A stretch of DNA of 64,000 nt from Flaviaestuariibacter flavus. GTDB taxonomy: Bacteria > Bacteroidota > Bacteroidia > Chitinophagales > Chitinophagaceae. The position numbers and the translations under genes are program-made. This document shows, piece after piece, positions 45,811 to 53,361 of this stretch. Within the stretch, counting starts at the first letter, position 1; each line of letters begins with the position of its first letter. The DNA lies in assembly GCF_004337505.1 (NCBI RefSeq), contig NZ_SJZI01000050.1:1-64000 (forward strand), in the 5' to 3' direction. Below the pieces are notes generated by a model. It made no database searches, was not told the origin of the DNA, and saw only the letters and a program-made list of their open reading frames with translations.

Positions 45811-46506
45811 ATGGAACCTAGTAAGATCCTGCTGGTAGAGGACGAACATAAGATCGCCGATACGCTGAGCACGGGCCTTGCCGAAAACGGATACGAGGTG
45901 GGCGTGGCTTATGACGGGAATTCGGGACTCGAGCAATTCAGCAATGGCACTTTCGACCTGGTCGTGCTCGACATCAACCTTCCCGGTATCAATGGCATTG
46001 AGCTCTGTCGCCGCATCCGTGCGGTAAACGCACAGGTGCCGGTGGTGATGCTCACCGCCCTGCGCACCATCAATGACAAGGAGGAAGGCTATGAAAGCGG
46101 CGCCGACGATTATATCACGAAGCCTTTTGAGTTCCGCGAGCTGCTGATGAAGATCCGCGTGCTGCTCAAGCGCTCGCAGACACCCCAGCCGCCACCCGAA
46201 AACATCCTCCGCGCCGCAGACCTCGAGCTGATGCCCGACCGCAAGGAGGTGCGCCGCAATGGCCATGTCATTCACCTGACGGCGAAGGAGTTCCAGCTGC
46301 TCGAGTTTCTGCTGCGCAACAAGAACCGCGTGGTGTCGCGCGCCGACATTGCGCTCAACGTCTGGGATATCGACTTCGATACCAACACCAACGTGATTGA
46401 TGTTTACATCAACTACCTGCGCAACAAGGTAGACAAGCCTTTCGATCAGAAGCTCATTCACACCCAGGTGGGCATGGGCTATATCCTGCGCGAAAACAAT
46501 TCCTGA
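45811..46506 (+). CDS. OmpR-family response regulator
   Basis: A 231-residue transcription regulator. The receiver domain (1-120) has the acidic pair ED (10-11), phosphoacceptor D54 (VVLDINLPG), Thr in MLTAL and Lys in ITKPFE. A winged-helix DNA-binding domain (130-229) shows LTAKEFQLLEFLLRNKNRVV and YINYLRNKVDK. The sensor kinase gene starts 2 bp after the stop, and the two form a classic two-component system. The signal and targets are unknown. Confidence 0.95.
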   Translation: MEPSKILLVEDEHKIADTLSTGLAENGYEVGVAYDGNSGLEQFSNGTFDLVVLDINLPGINGIELCRRIRAVNAQVPVVMLTALRTINDKEEGYESGADDYITKPFEFRELLMKIRVLLKRSQTPQPPPENILRAADLELMPDRKEVRRNGHVIHLTAKEFQLLEFLLRNKNRVVSRADIALNVWDIDFDTNTNVIDVYINYLRNKVDKPFDQKLIHTQVGMGYILRENNS

Positions 46507-46507
46507 T

Positions 46508-47902
46508 ATGCCGGTCCGCTTCCGCATCACCATCCTGTTTTCTTTCCTTGTATTCCTGATACTCGGGCTGGTGTGCGGCGGAATTTATTATTCTTCCTAC
46601 GAAGTGCGGATCAAGGCGATCCAGAACCGGCTTACGATCCGCGCGCTCAACACGGCCCGCCTCCTGAGCCGCAGCGAAGTGTTCAACCAGCGCCTCGTGC
46701 TGCAGATCGACTCCCTGCGTACCGTGACGTATGCAGGAAACGTGATCGAAGCCTATGACCAGCGACTTGAAAAAGTATACAGCTTTACCGATCGCCCCGG
46801 CGATACCGTGGCGGTAGCCCCCGGGCTGTTGCGCGAGGCCATGAACAAAGGGCAGGTGTATTTTATTTCCGGTAAAAAAGAGGCCGTTGCGTATTACTAC
46901 AACGACCCGCGGATGCAGCTCGTGCTGGTGTCGGCAGGGGAGGATTCTGAAGGAAAGCAAAACCTGGTGCGCCTGCGGCGCCTGCTGATCCTGGCCTTTC
47001 TGGCCGGCAACGCGCTGGTGCTGATTGCCGGTTATATCTTTTCCTACCGCCTGCTGCGGCCCGTGCGCCGCATTACCGCCGACGTGGCCGAGATCTCGGC
47101 GCACAACCTGGCCCGCCGCCTCGAAGCCGGCCACCCGCGCGACGAGTGGAGCCGGCTGGCCAACACGCTCAACGACCTGCTCAACCGCCTGCAGGAAAGC
47201 TTCGAGATGCAGCGCCGCTTTATCTCCAATGCCTCCCACGAGCTTTCCACGCCGCTCACTTCCATTTCCAGCCAGCTGGAAGTGGCGCTCCTGCGCGAGC
47301 GCGCCGCCGGCGATTACCGCCAGGTGATGAGCTCGATCTACCAGGATGTGCAGCATATGAGCAAGCTCACGCAAACCCTGCTCGAATTTGCCAAGGCATC
47401 GGGTGATGCCGGCGGGCTCGACATCCGGCTCATCCGTGTAGACGAGGTGCTGCTGCGCCTGCCGGCGGCGGTGAGCAAGGCCGATGCCGCTTACTCGATG
47501 ACCCTGCATTTTGAGGAAGTGCCCGAAGATGCGGCCCGCCTGCTGGTATACGGCAACGAAGCCCTGCTGTTCACTGCGTTTCAGAATATGGTGCTTAATG
47601 CCTGCAAGTACTCACCCAACCACCAGGCACGGGTGATCCTGGAGTCGGCCGACCGCGAGCTCCTCGTAAAGGTTTGCGACGACGGCGTGGGCATCCCGCC
47701 GGAGCATATCGGCCAGATCTTTCAGCCCTTTTTCCGGGTGGAGGAAAACCTCCAGGGCGGCTTCGGCCTCGGCTTGCCGCTGGCGCGCCGCATCATCGGG
47801 CTGCACAAAGGCCATATCGAGGTAAGCTCCGCGCCGGGTAAGGGCACCTGCTTCGCCGTACGCCTCCCGCCTGCCTATGAACCCGGTACAGGACCGGTTT
47901 AG
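46508..47902 (+). CDS. Sensor histidine kinase
   Basis: A 464-residue membrane kinase. TM1 lies at about 7-29, followed by a periplasmic sensor of about 125 residues. TM2 is at about 158-180, the HAMP linker at 184-235, and the dimerisation/phosphoacceptor domain has H244 in FISNASHELSTPL. The ATPase domain has the N box (MVLNACKYS), G1 (VCDDGVGIP), F box (IFQPFFRV) and G2 (GFGLGLPLAR). It should phosphorylate the regulator encoded just upstream. The sensor region has no recognised domain. Confidence 0.95.
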   Translation: MPVRFRITILFSFLVFLILGLVCGGIYYSSYEVRIKAIQNRLTIRALNTARLLSRSEVFNQRLVLQIDSLRTVTYAGNVIEAYDQRLEKVYSFTDRPGDTVAVAPGLLREAMNKGQVYFISGKKEAVAYYYNDPRMQLVLVSAGEDSEGKQNLVRLRRLLILAFLAGNALVLIAGYIFSYRLLRPVRRITADVAEISAHNLARRLEAGHPRDEWSRLANTLNDLLNRLQESFEMQRRFISNASHELSTPLTSISSQLEVALLRERAAGDYRQVMSSIYQDVQHMSKLTQTLLEFAKASGDAGGLDIRLIRVDEVLLRLPAAVSKADAAYSMTLHFEEVPEDAARLLVYGNEALLFTAFQNMVLNACKYSPNHQARVILESADRELLVKVCDDGVGIPPEHIGQIFQPFFRVEENLQGGFGLGLPLARRIIGLHKGHIEVSSAPGKGTCFAVRLPPAYEPGTGPV

Positions 47903-47978
47903 CACGATAGCTCTTCTTTATCTGGCACAGATTTTTAAATTGTACCCCCGTTCGGATGACATCGACCGGAAGAAGCAC

Positions 47979-48389
47979 ATGACAGAACAAAGCAAGCCCA
48001 TATTTCTTTACGCAGAAGACGACCTGGACGACTACGAGGCCCTCAAGGAAGCCCTCGAGCAGATCACCGACAAGTACGAACTCGCCCATGCAAAAAACGG
48101 CAGTGAGGTTCTTGACTACCTCCAGCAGCAACGCGGCCCGGAGCCCTGCCTGATCGTGCTCGACCTCAACATGCCGATCATGGATGGTAAGGAAACCCTC
48201 CTCTGGATCAAGAGCCAGCCCGCCTTTCAGCATATCCCCACGATGGTGTTCACCACCTCGTCCAGGGAGGAAGACATCAAGCTCTGCCAGAGCAACAATT
48301 GTACATTTTTCCGAAAGCCTACCTTATACCGCGATCTGCTTCATGTCGTACAAATAATGCTACAAATGTGCGGCGGCCCAAAGGGCTAA
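47979..48389 (+). CDS. Stand-alone receiver-domain response regulator (Rcp1-like)
   Basis: A 136-residue single-domain receiver. The acidic patch is EDDLDD (13-18), phosphoacceptor D62 lies in LIVLDLNMPIMDG, with Thr in FTTSSRE and Lys in FFRKPTLY. Spacing and the LNMPIMDG/HIPTMVFTTSS style fit the Rcp1-like group, which receives phosphate from hybrid or phytochrome-type kinases. The ATG at 47979 is preferred; upstream in-frame sequence overlaps the kinase gene. It lies 76 bp after the kinase gene and may be a second output of that kinase. Confidence 0.9.
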   Translation: MTEQSKPIFLYAEDDLDDYEALKEALEQITDKYELAHAKNGSEVLDYLQQQRGPEPCLIVLDLNMPIMDGKETLLWIKSQPAFQHIPTMVFTTSSREEDIKLCQSNNCTFFRKPTLYRDLLHVVQIMLQMCGGPKG

Positions 48390-48454
48390 AAAAGAGGCAC
48401 CCTGTTTGTTTTCCATAGGTGGACCCGCTAAGTGAAGCAAGAAAACCGTGATGT

Positions 48455-48652
48455 ATGGAAAACAGGGAAAAGCGCCAGCTGGAGAAGCTTTATGTGCGCG
48501 AAACACAGCAATACCTGCAGCAGCTCCGCGAAGGAGCCTCGCATGAGCAGCTCGATGAGCAGAAGCACAAAGTCCTGGAGCTTTCACGGCTCCTCGATCA
48601 GCAGATGCGCTCCGGCGATCCGTCCGGACGACAACTTCGTACCCATAGCTGA
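48455..48652 (+). CDS. Small coiled-coil protein
   Basis: A 65-residue, highly charged helical protein (EKRQLEKLYVRETQQYLQQL, then DEQKHKVLELSRLLDQQM) with a heptad pattern of Leu residues suggesting a dimeric coiled coil. No family recognised. It follows the receiver gene by 65 bp and ends at a strong terminator, so it may belong to the same transcript. Confidence 0.7.
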   Translation: MENREKRQLEKLYVRETQQYLQQLREGASHEQLDEQKHKVLELSRLLDQQMRSGDPSGRQLRTHS

Positions 48653-48666
48653 GCAGAAAGCGAAAT

Positions 48667-48699
48667 AAAAAAAAGAGGCGCTCAGCGCCTCTTTTTTTT
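48667..48699. terminator. Bidirectional terminator between convergent small genes
   Basis: AAAAAAAAGAGGCGC and GCGCCTCTTTTTTTT enclose a short loop, giving T8 tails on both strands. Confidence 0.92.
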
Positions 48700-48715
48700 A
48701 TCGGCATCGGCCGCA

Positions 48716-48973
48716 TCAGGGATTCTGGTGCGTGCCGTCGGTGCCTTCAAGCTTCACCAGCTTGTTGTAAAGTCCCATGATCAGGAACGCCGCGGGCCAC
48801 TGGCCGATGAACAGGCTGAACTTCTGCTTGCGCGCGATCTGCAGCGCCAGCGAAACACCCATGCAGGCAACAGCCGTCCACAGGTAAACATCCGAAGGTA
48901 TTTTGGCCGTTTGCTTTTCTATCGCGGCCGCCACTTTGCCTTCCTGGAAGGCAGGGTTGTAATTCGTCGCCAT
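48716..48973 (-). CDS. Small membrane protein of unknown function
   Basis: An 85-residue protein with a helical soluble N-terminus (FQEGKVAAAIEKQTAKIPSD) and two membrane helices (about 29-46 and 53-70: WTAVACMGVSLALQIA and FIGQWPAAFLIMGLYNKLV). It resembles short two-helix proteins common in Bacteroidota but cannot be assigned. Leftward single gene. Confidence 0.72.
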   Translation of the reverse strand: MATNYNPAFQEGKVAAAIEKQTAKIPSDVYLWTAVACMGVSLALQIARKQKFSLFIGQWPAAFLIMGLYNKLVKLEGTDGTHQNP

Positions 48974-49029
48974 GTGTATTTGCTTTTAGTGTACCCCTAT
49001 AGACCAATTTTCTTGCCAAGCAAAACCGG

Positions 49030-49037
49030 TAAATTTG
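49030..49037 (+). promoter_or_regulatory. Candidate -7 element of the MpaB-like gene
   Basis: TAAATTTG is an exact TAnnTTTG match and ends 3 bp before the ATG at 49041, so the mRNA may be leaderless. Confidence 0.6.
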
Positions 49038-49040
49038 AGC

Positions 49041-49817
49041 ATGCAGGGATTTGTAGCCGATCATTCCATCGTGCGGCGCATCTGGAGCCGGAGTGAGACG
49101 GTGTTGTTCATCTTCGCGGGGGCGGCGGCGGAGTTCGCCTTAAACAAAGCCGTTGACTGGCTCTATTTCACGGGTCGGCTGCCCGCCGATCCGCTTGGTC
49201 GGCTGTTCTCCACCGTTCAGTATGCACGACGTATCGTGTTTGCGCCCGAAGACAAAGCCCTCGCCGCCATCGACCAGATCACCAATATTCACAGGGCTGT
49301 GGAGGCCGCGCGGGGGAGCGTTATCCCCGACTGGGCTTACCGCGACGTGCTTTACCTGCTCATCCACTACTCGGTGGCTTCTTACGAGCTCCTGGAGCGA
49401 CCGCTCACCGACGAAGAGAAAGACGAGCTCTATGCCGTATTTCTACGGATCGGCGAGCGCATGGGCCTCCCCGGCCTCCCGCAAACCTACGCCGAATGGC
49501 TGCCTTCGCGTGCCGCACACCTGCGGCAGGACCTGGCGCGCAGCCGCTGGACCGACGACCTTTACCTGCAATACCGGAAGCACCTCGGCGCCCTGCGCTA
49601 CTGGCTCGTGCGCGAGCTGCAGGGAATACTCGTGCCCGAAATTGTACGGCAAATGCTTGGGCTGAAACGCTCATTGTTTGTCCGCGCTTCCGTACCGCTT
49701 TATAAGCTTTGTTACCGCGTGGGTCTCGACCGTCCTATTAAAGCAATCCTGCTTCCAGAGGAATATAAGAAAGACGTGGCCGCACTTGACCGGGTACCGG
49801 GAAATGCCAATGCATAG
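49041..49817 (+). CDS. Oxygenase MpaB-like (DUF2236) protein
   Basis: A 258-residue, mostly helical protein. Segments RRIWSRSETVLFIFAGAAAE, VIPDWAYRDVLYLLIHYSVA and LPQTYAEWL match DUF2236/MpaB-type proteins, a large family thought to be heme-dependent oxygenases acting on prenyl or polyisoprene chains. The canonical metal-ligand histidine would be the His in LLIHYSVASYE, near residue 117. The substrate here is unknown. Single gene with a start-proximal promoter element. Confidence 0.78.
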   Translation: MQGFVADHSIVRRIWSRSETVLFIFAGAAAEFALNKAVDWLYFTGRLPADPLGRLFSTVQYARRIVFAPEDKALAAIDQITNIHRAVEAARGSVIPDWAYRDVLYLLIHYSVASYELLERPLTDEEKDELYAVFLRIGERMGLPGLPQTYAEWLPSRAAHLRQDLARSRWTDDLYLQYRKHLGALRYWLVRELQGILVPEIVRQMLGLKRSLFVRASVPLYKLCYRVGLDRPIKAILLPEEYKKDVAALDRVPGNANA

Positions 49818-49869
49818 TTGCTGCGCTTCATAATTCAGCGCTGTACTCCGGTTGCCTTGCAGGAAGCTT

Positions 49870-50664
49870 TCACGACAAGGCTTCCACGTACCGTGCCGCA
49901 GAACGCCGCACCGCACCCTTCGCATCTTCCCTGATGTAAAGACCGAAGGCACCATAGATCTCCTCGTAATCAAAAGGAGCCACCGCACTTAAGATCCGCT
50001 CGATCTCGCGTTTCGGCAGCGGGATCATATTGGGATAGCTGTACATGAACGATACCGTGCTTCGGTTGGGGGCCACCTGGATGGTATCGCCCGAAAACAG
50101 GATGCCCTTGCCGCGCGCCCAGTGGAGCACCGAGGCGCCCGGGAAGTGCCCACCGCATTCAATAAGCGTCATGCCTTCGGCAAGTTGCTCACGCTCCCTC
50201 CAGGTGCTTACCCGCGGCCCCGTACGGGTAAGCCACCCCGCGTCTTTTTCGTTTACGTATACCGGCGCATCGAAGGCTTCGCTCCATTCGATGATGGTGG
50301 AGAAGTAATGGGGGTGCGACAGGGCAATGGCGCCGATGCCGCCGAGCTTGTCGATGATCGCCTTCGTGCTTGCATCGAGGTTGGTGATGCAATCCCAAAG
50401 CACGTTGCCCTGCGGGGTGCAAATCAGATGTGCCCGCTGGTTGATGCCGAAATTCGGTGTGGTGTAGATGGCAAAGACGTCGGGTGCCACCAGTTCGAAG
50501 ACGTTGCGGTGCTGCGCGTTGACGGCGGCGAGAGTGGTCCACCGCTGGCCGCCAGGACCGACGTATTGCCGGTCGTCGGCGCAGATGATGCAGGTGGCGG
50601 GAGCAAGGGCCGCCGCTTCGTACTGGCAGCCGCAGGTGTTGCAGATAAAATGCGTATGGGTCAT
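49870..50664 (-). CDS. MBL-fold metallo-hydrolase with N-terminal zinc ribbon
   Basis: A 264-residue protein. An N-terminal rubredoxin-like CxxC...CxxC ribbon (C8, C11, C25, C28) is fused to a metallo-beta-lactamase fold. The usual HxHxDH motif appears as HPHYFS, so only the HxH part is kept. The later ligands GGHFPGAS and FSGDT are present. This HPHY/F variant is a known subgroup of unknown substrate, possibly a thioester or lactone hydrolase. The start codon lies inside a 12-bp inverted repeat (50655-50700). Confidence 0.85.
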   Translation of the reverse strand: MTHTHFICNTCGCQYEAAALAPATCIICADDRQYVGPGGQRWTTLAAVNAQHRNVFELVAPDVFAIYTTPNFGINQRAHLICTPQGNVLWDCITNLDASTKAIIDKLGGIGAIALSHPHYFSTIIEWSEAFDAPVYVNEKDAGWLTRTGPRVSTWREREQLAEGMTLIECGGHFPGASVLHWARGKGILFSGDTIQVAPNRSTVSFMYSYPNMIPLPKREIERILSAVAPFDYEEIYGAFGLYIREDAKGAVRRSAARYVEALS

Positions 50665-50700
50665 AGACAGGCGGTTTGCTCCACCAAGCTATGACCCATA
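50655..50700 (-). promoter_or_regulatory. Inverted repeat enclosing the start codon of the MBL-fold gene
   Basis: TATGGGTCATAG (50655-50666) and its exact complement (50689-50700) are separated by 22 bp. In the leftward mRNA the ATG and first codons form the 3' arm, while the purine-rich GGTGGAG ribosome-binding site is in the loop. The hairpin would hide the start codon. It could also be a dyad operator. Confidence 0.65.
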
Positions 50701-50755
50701 TTTCTCTTTCCGGAATCGAGTTCGTGTCAACTGCCGGAAGGGCCGCATGAATTGC

Positions 50756-51601
50756 TCAGGAAACGCCGCTTTCGTCGCTCTCGCGGTCGGGGTGCACCGG
50801 GCGGTCGCGCTTATCGCTGGGCTGCATGTGCCGGGCCATATTGGCGGCGTTCAGTCTGTCGGGCATGATGTTGCTCATCGCGCCCATGACCTTGTTCCTC
50901 GCGCCCGATATCACTTTGGCCTCGCCGCTCATCAGGGCTTTATAGCCGTCGCGCGCCACATCGGCTGGGTCCGAAAGGCTTGACTCCTGGTATTCCTTTG
51001 TCGATTCGGCGCCGGCCTTGTGGAAGAAGTCGGTGTCGGAGGCGCCGGGCTGCAGGGCTGTGACGGTCACGCCTGTGTGCTTCAGTTCGTGCGCGAGGGC
51101 CTCGCTGAATTTGAGCACAAAGGCCTTGGTGGCACCATATACTGCCATCAGCGGTGTGGGCACGCTGCCCAGCAGTGATGATACCTGGAGCACGCGCCCA
51201 TGGCCGCGCGCCACCATTTCTTTTACAAACAGCTTGGTCAGCGTCACCAGCGTGGTGATGTTCAGCTGGATGAGGTCGAGGTCGCGCTGGAGACTGCCCT
51301 CGTGGAAGACACCGTAATCGCCCTGGCCCGCATTGTTGATCAGTATTTCTACAATGAGCCCGCGGCTCGTCACTTCTTCGTATACATCCATGGCGGCGTC
51401 TTCGTTGAAGAGGTCCTTTGCCAGCGTTACCACGTCAACGTTATACCGGTGCCGCAGCTCGGCAGCTGCCCGTTCCAGTTCCTGGGTATTGCGCGCCACC
51501 AGCACCAGGTTATAGCCATCTTTGGCGCATAGCTGGGCAAACTCCCATCCAAATCCGTTGGAGCCGCCTGTTACCAGTGCATATCCCTTATTGTTGTTCA
51601 T
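50756..51601 (-). CDS. Short-chain dehydrogenase/reductase
   Basis: A 281-residue SDR enzyme. The NAD(P)-binding motif is TGGSNGFGWEFAQ near residue 12, followed by NNAGQGDYG near 90, the catalytic Ser in SSLLGS, and the catalytic pair YGATK near 155. The VARN-type stretch after strand 2 suggests NADP. The C-terminal 35 residues (LNAANMARHMQPSDKRDRPV) are charged and extended. The substrate is unknown; related to the DltE/SadH-like group of fatty or keto reductases. Confidence 0.92.
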   Translation of the reverse strand: MNNNKGYALVTGGSNGFGWEFAQLCAKDGYNLVLVARNTQELERAAAELRHRYNVDVVTLAKDLFNEDAAMDVYEEVTSRGLIVEILINNAGQGDYGVFHEGSLQRDLDLIQLNITTLVTLTKLFVKEMVARGHGRVLQVSSLLGSVPTPLMAVYGATKAFVLKFSEALAHELKHTGVTVTALQPGASDTDFFHKAGAESTKEYQESSLSDPADVARDGYKALMSGEAKVISGARNKVMGAMSNIMPDRLNAANMARHMQPSDKRDRPVHPDRESDESGVS

Positions 51602-51700
51602 AGCAATCGTTTGGATTTAGCCGGCAATCGGGATGCCAAGGCCGTCGCCCTACCTGATCCCAATCCGGGGTGGCGTTCACCAGGCCGGCTTCACCCTGAA

Positions 51701-53203
51701 TCAAAGCGTCACACCGAGGAGCAGGAACAGGATGCAAAGCACGATCAGCCACAGGAGCAGGCCCCGGATGAATCGCCACCACGCGGCATAACTCACGTTC
51801 ACCATCTGCAGCGAGGGCAGGATAAGCCCGGTGGGCGTGAGAAAGCCCATGATGCCCATGCCGTACAGGTAGGCGTTCACCATCTCGCGGCCCGGCACGC
51901 CGGCCATGATGCCAAGGGCGCCCATGATGGGCATCGTTAGTACGGCCATCCCCGACGAAGAAGAGATGAAGAGGGTAAACAAAATGTAAAGCGCAAACAT
52001 CAGCAGGATGAATACCAGGGGCGAAAAGCCGGCGAGCCCGCGCGAGGTATAAAAGAGAATGGTATCGCTGATGGCGCCGTCGTTAAGTATGATGGTGACA
52101 CCGCGGGCGATGCCGACGATAAAGGCTACGGAAAGCAGTTCCTCCGCACCTTTCAGGAACGCGCCGATGAATTCTTTCTCCGGCATGCGCAGGATGACGC
52201 CGAGCAGGATCGCCGCGCCCAGGAAGAGCATCGTCATTTCGGTCAGCCACCAGTCAAGTTTCACCACGCCATAGATCATCACCCCGAAGCTTCCAAGAAA
52301 CAATGTCAGCAGGGCGGCGTCGCGGCCTGCAAGCCGGGTGTGGGCGCCTTCTTCCGCTGCCGCCGGCTGCTCCGGCATTTTGCCATCAACTTTCCATACG
52401 TAAGATGCCTGGGGGTTACGCTTTACCTTTTGCGCATAGCGGACCGTGTAGACGATGGCCACGATCGTGGTGACCGCAAACACCAGGAGCCGCTCGTTGA
52501 GCCCCTCCTTCCAGCTCACGCCCGCCGCGTTGGAGGCGATGATGGTGGAAAAGGGATTGGAGAAAGACGCGAGCGTGCCAAGCTGCGTGCCGCCAAAGAG
52601 CACCATCACGGGCACGATGAGGTCGTAGCCGGCCGCGAGGAAAAGCGGTACCAGCACGGGGTAGAACGCAAGGCTTTCCTCGGCCATGCCATAGGAGGCC
52701 CCGCCGAAGGAAAAAAGAAAAGTGAGGATGACGATGAGCCAACTCTCACGGCCCTTCATGCGGTACGAAAGCACCGAAAGTCCGCGGATGAGCGCGCCCG
52801 ACCCGTTGAATACGCTCATGAAGCCACCAATGACGAGGATGAACAGGATGATGTCGATGGAATCGTAAATCCCTTTCACCGGCGCCCGCAGCACATCGAG
52901 CGGGCCCTGGCGGTTGGCGGCAATGGTGGTGTAGGTGCCGGGTATCGACACCGGCTTGCGGATACCGCCGTCGGCGAATGTCTGGAGCGGGATGCGGATG
53001 CCGAGCGCGTCGAGGGTTGCCTGGGAAAAGGGCAGGCTGCTGTCGCCGCGGGGGGTGCTTACCGTAAAAGTGGTGCTTCCCGATGTGTAGGAGAGCGTCT
53101 CGTACTTACCGGCCGGCAGCAGCAAGGTGGCGATGGCTGCCAGCACGATCACGATCATCAGGATGGTGATGGGGGAGGGGATCTTCCGCTTGGTGGTGGA
53201 CAT
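51701..53203 (-). CDS. YfcC-family membrane carrier
   Basis: A 500-residue transporter with about 11-12 membrane helices and a periplasmic loop after the first helix (residues 33-95). The segments FLFSFGGASYGMAEESLAFY and GGTQLGTLASFSNPFST, and the late LPTGLILPSLQMVNVSYAAW, match the YfcC/C4-dicarboxylate carrier (DcuC-like) family. Substrates proposed for the family include basic amino acids and dicarboxylates; none can be chosen here. Leftward single gene, with a heptad block and the clpB terminator just upstream. Confidence 0.88.
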   Translation of the reverse strand: MSTTKRKIPSPITILMIVIVLAAIATLLLPAGKYETLSYTSGSTTFTVSTPRGDSSLPFSQATLDALGIRIPLQTFADGGIRKPVSIPGTYTTIAANRQGPLDVLRAPVKGIYDSIDIILFILVIGGFMSVFNGSGALIRGLSVLSYRMKGRESWLIVILTFLFSFGGASYGMAEESLAFYPVLVPLFLAAGYDLIVPVMVLFGGTQLGTLASFSNPFSTIIASNAAGVSWKEGLNERLLVFAVTTIVAIVYTVRYAQKVKRNPQASYVWKVDGKMPEQPAAAEEGAHTRLAGRDAALLTLFLGSFGVMIYGVVKLDWWLTEMTMLFLGAAILLGVILRMPEKEFIGAFLKGAEELLSVAFIVGIARGVTIILNDGAISDTILFYTSRGLAGFSPLVFILLMFALYILFTLFISSSSGMAVLTMPIMGALGIMAGVPGREMVNAYLYGMGIMGFLTPTGLILPSLQMVNVSYAAWWRFIRGLLLWLIVLCILFLLLGVTL

Positions 53204-53223
53204 AGAGGCAAAGTAGTGAAAAA

Positions 53224-53361
53224 GATGTCAGATGTCTGATGTCAGATGTCAGATCGGTCAGAGCATTCGAGGGGGCGGCTTCTCGTCCAAGTGCAAAAAA
53301 AAAGCCCCGCACCGCGGGACTTTCCATATCAGACATCAGACATCGTACATCAGATATCACA
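53224..53361. repeat. Inverted heptad blocks around the clpB terminator
   Basis: Left block GATGTCA, GATGTCT, GATGTCA, GATGTCA, GATCGGT (53224-53258) and right block of inverted AGACATC units (53327-53361) flank the terminator. The right block contains the TGA stop codon of clpB. Confidence 0.8.
53295..53323 (-). terminator. Terminator of clpB
   Basis: Leftward, AAAGTCCCGC and GCGGGGCTTT pair (one mismatch) around GGT and are followed by a run of about ten T residues. Confidence 0.85.
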
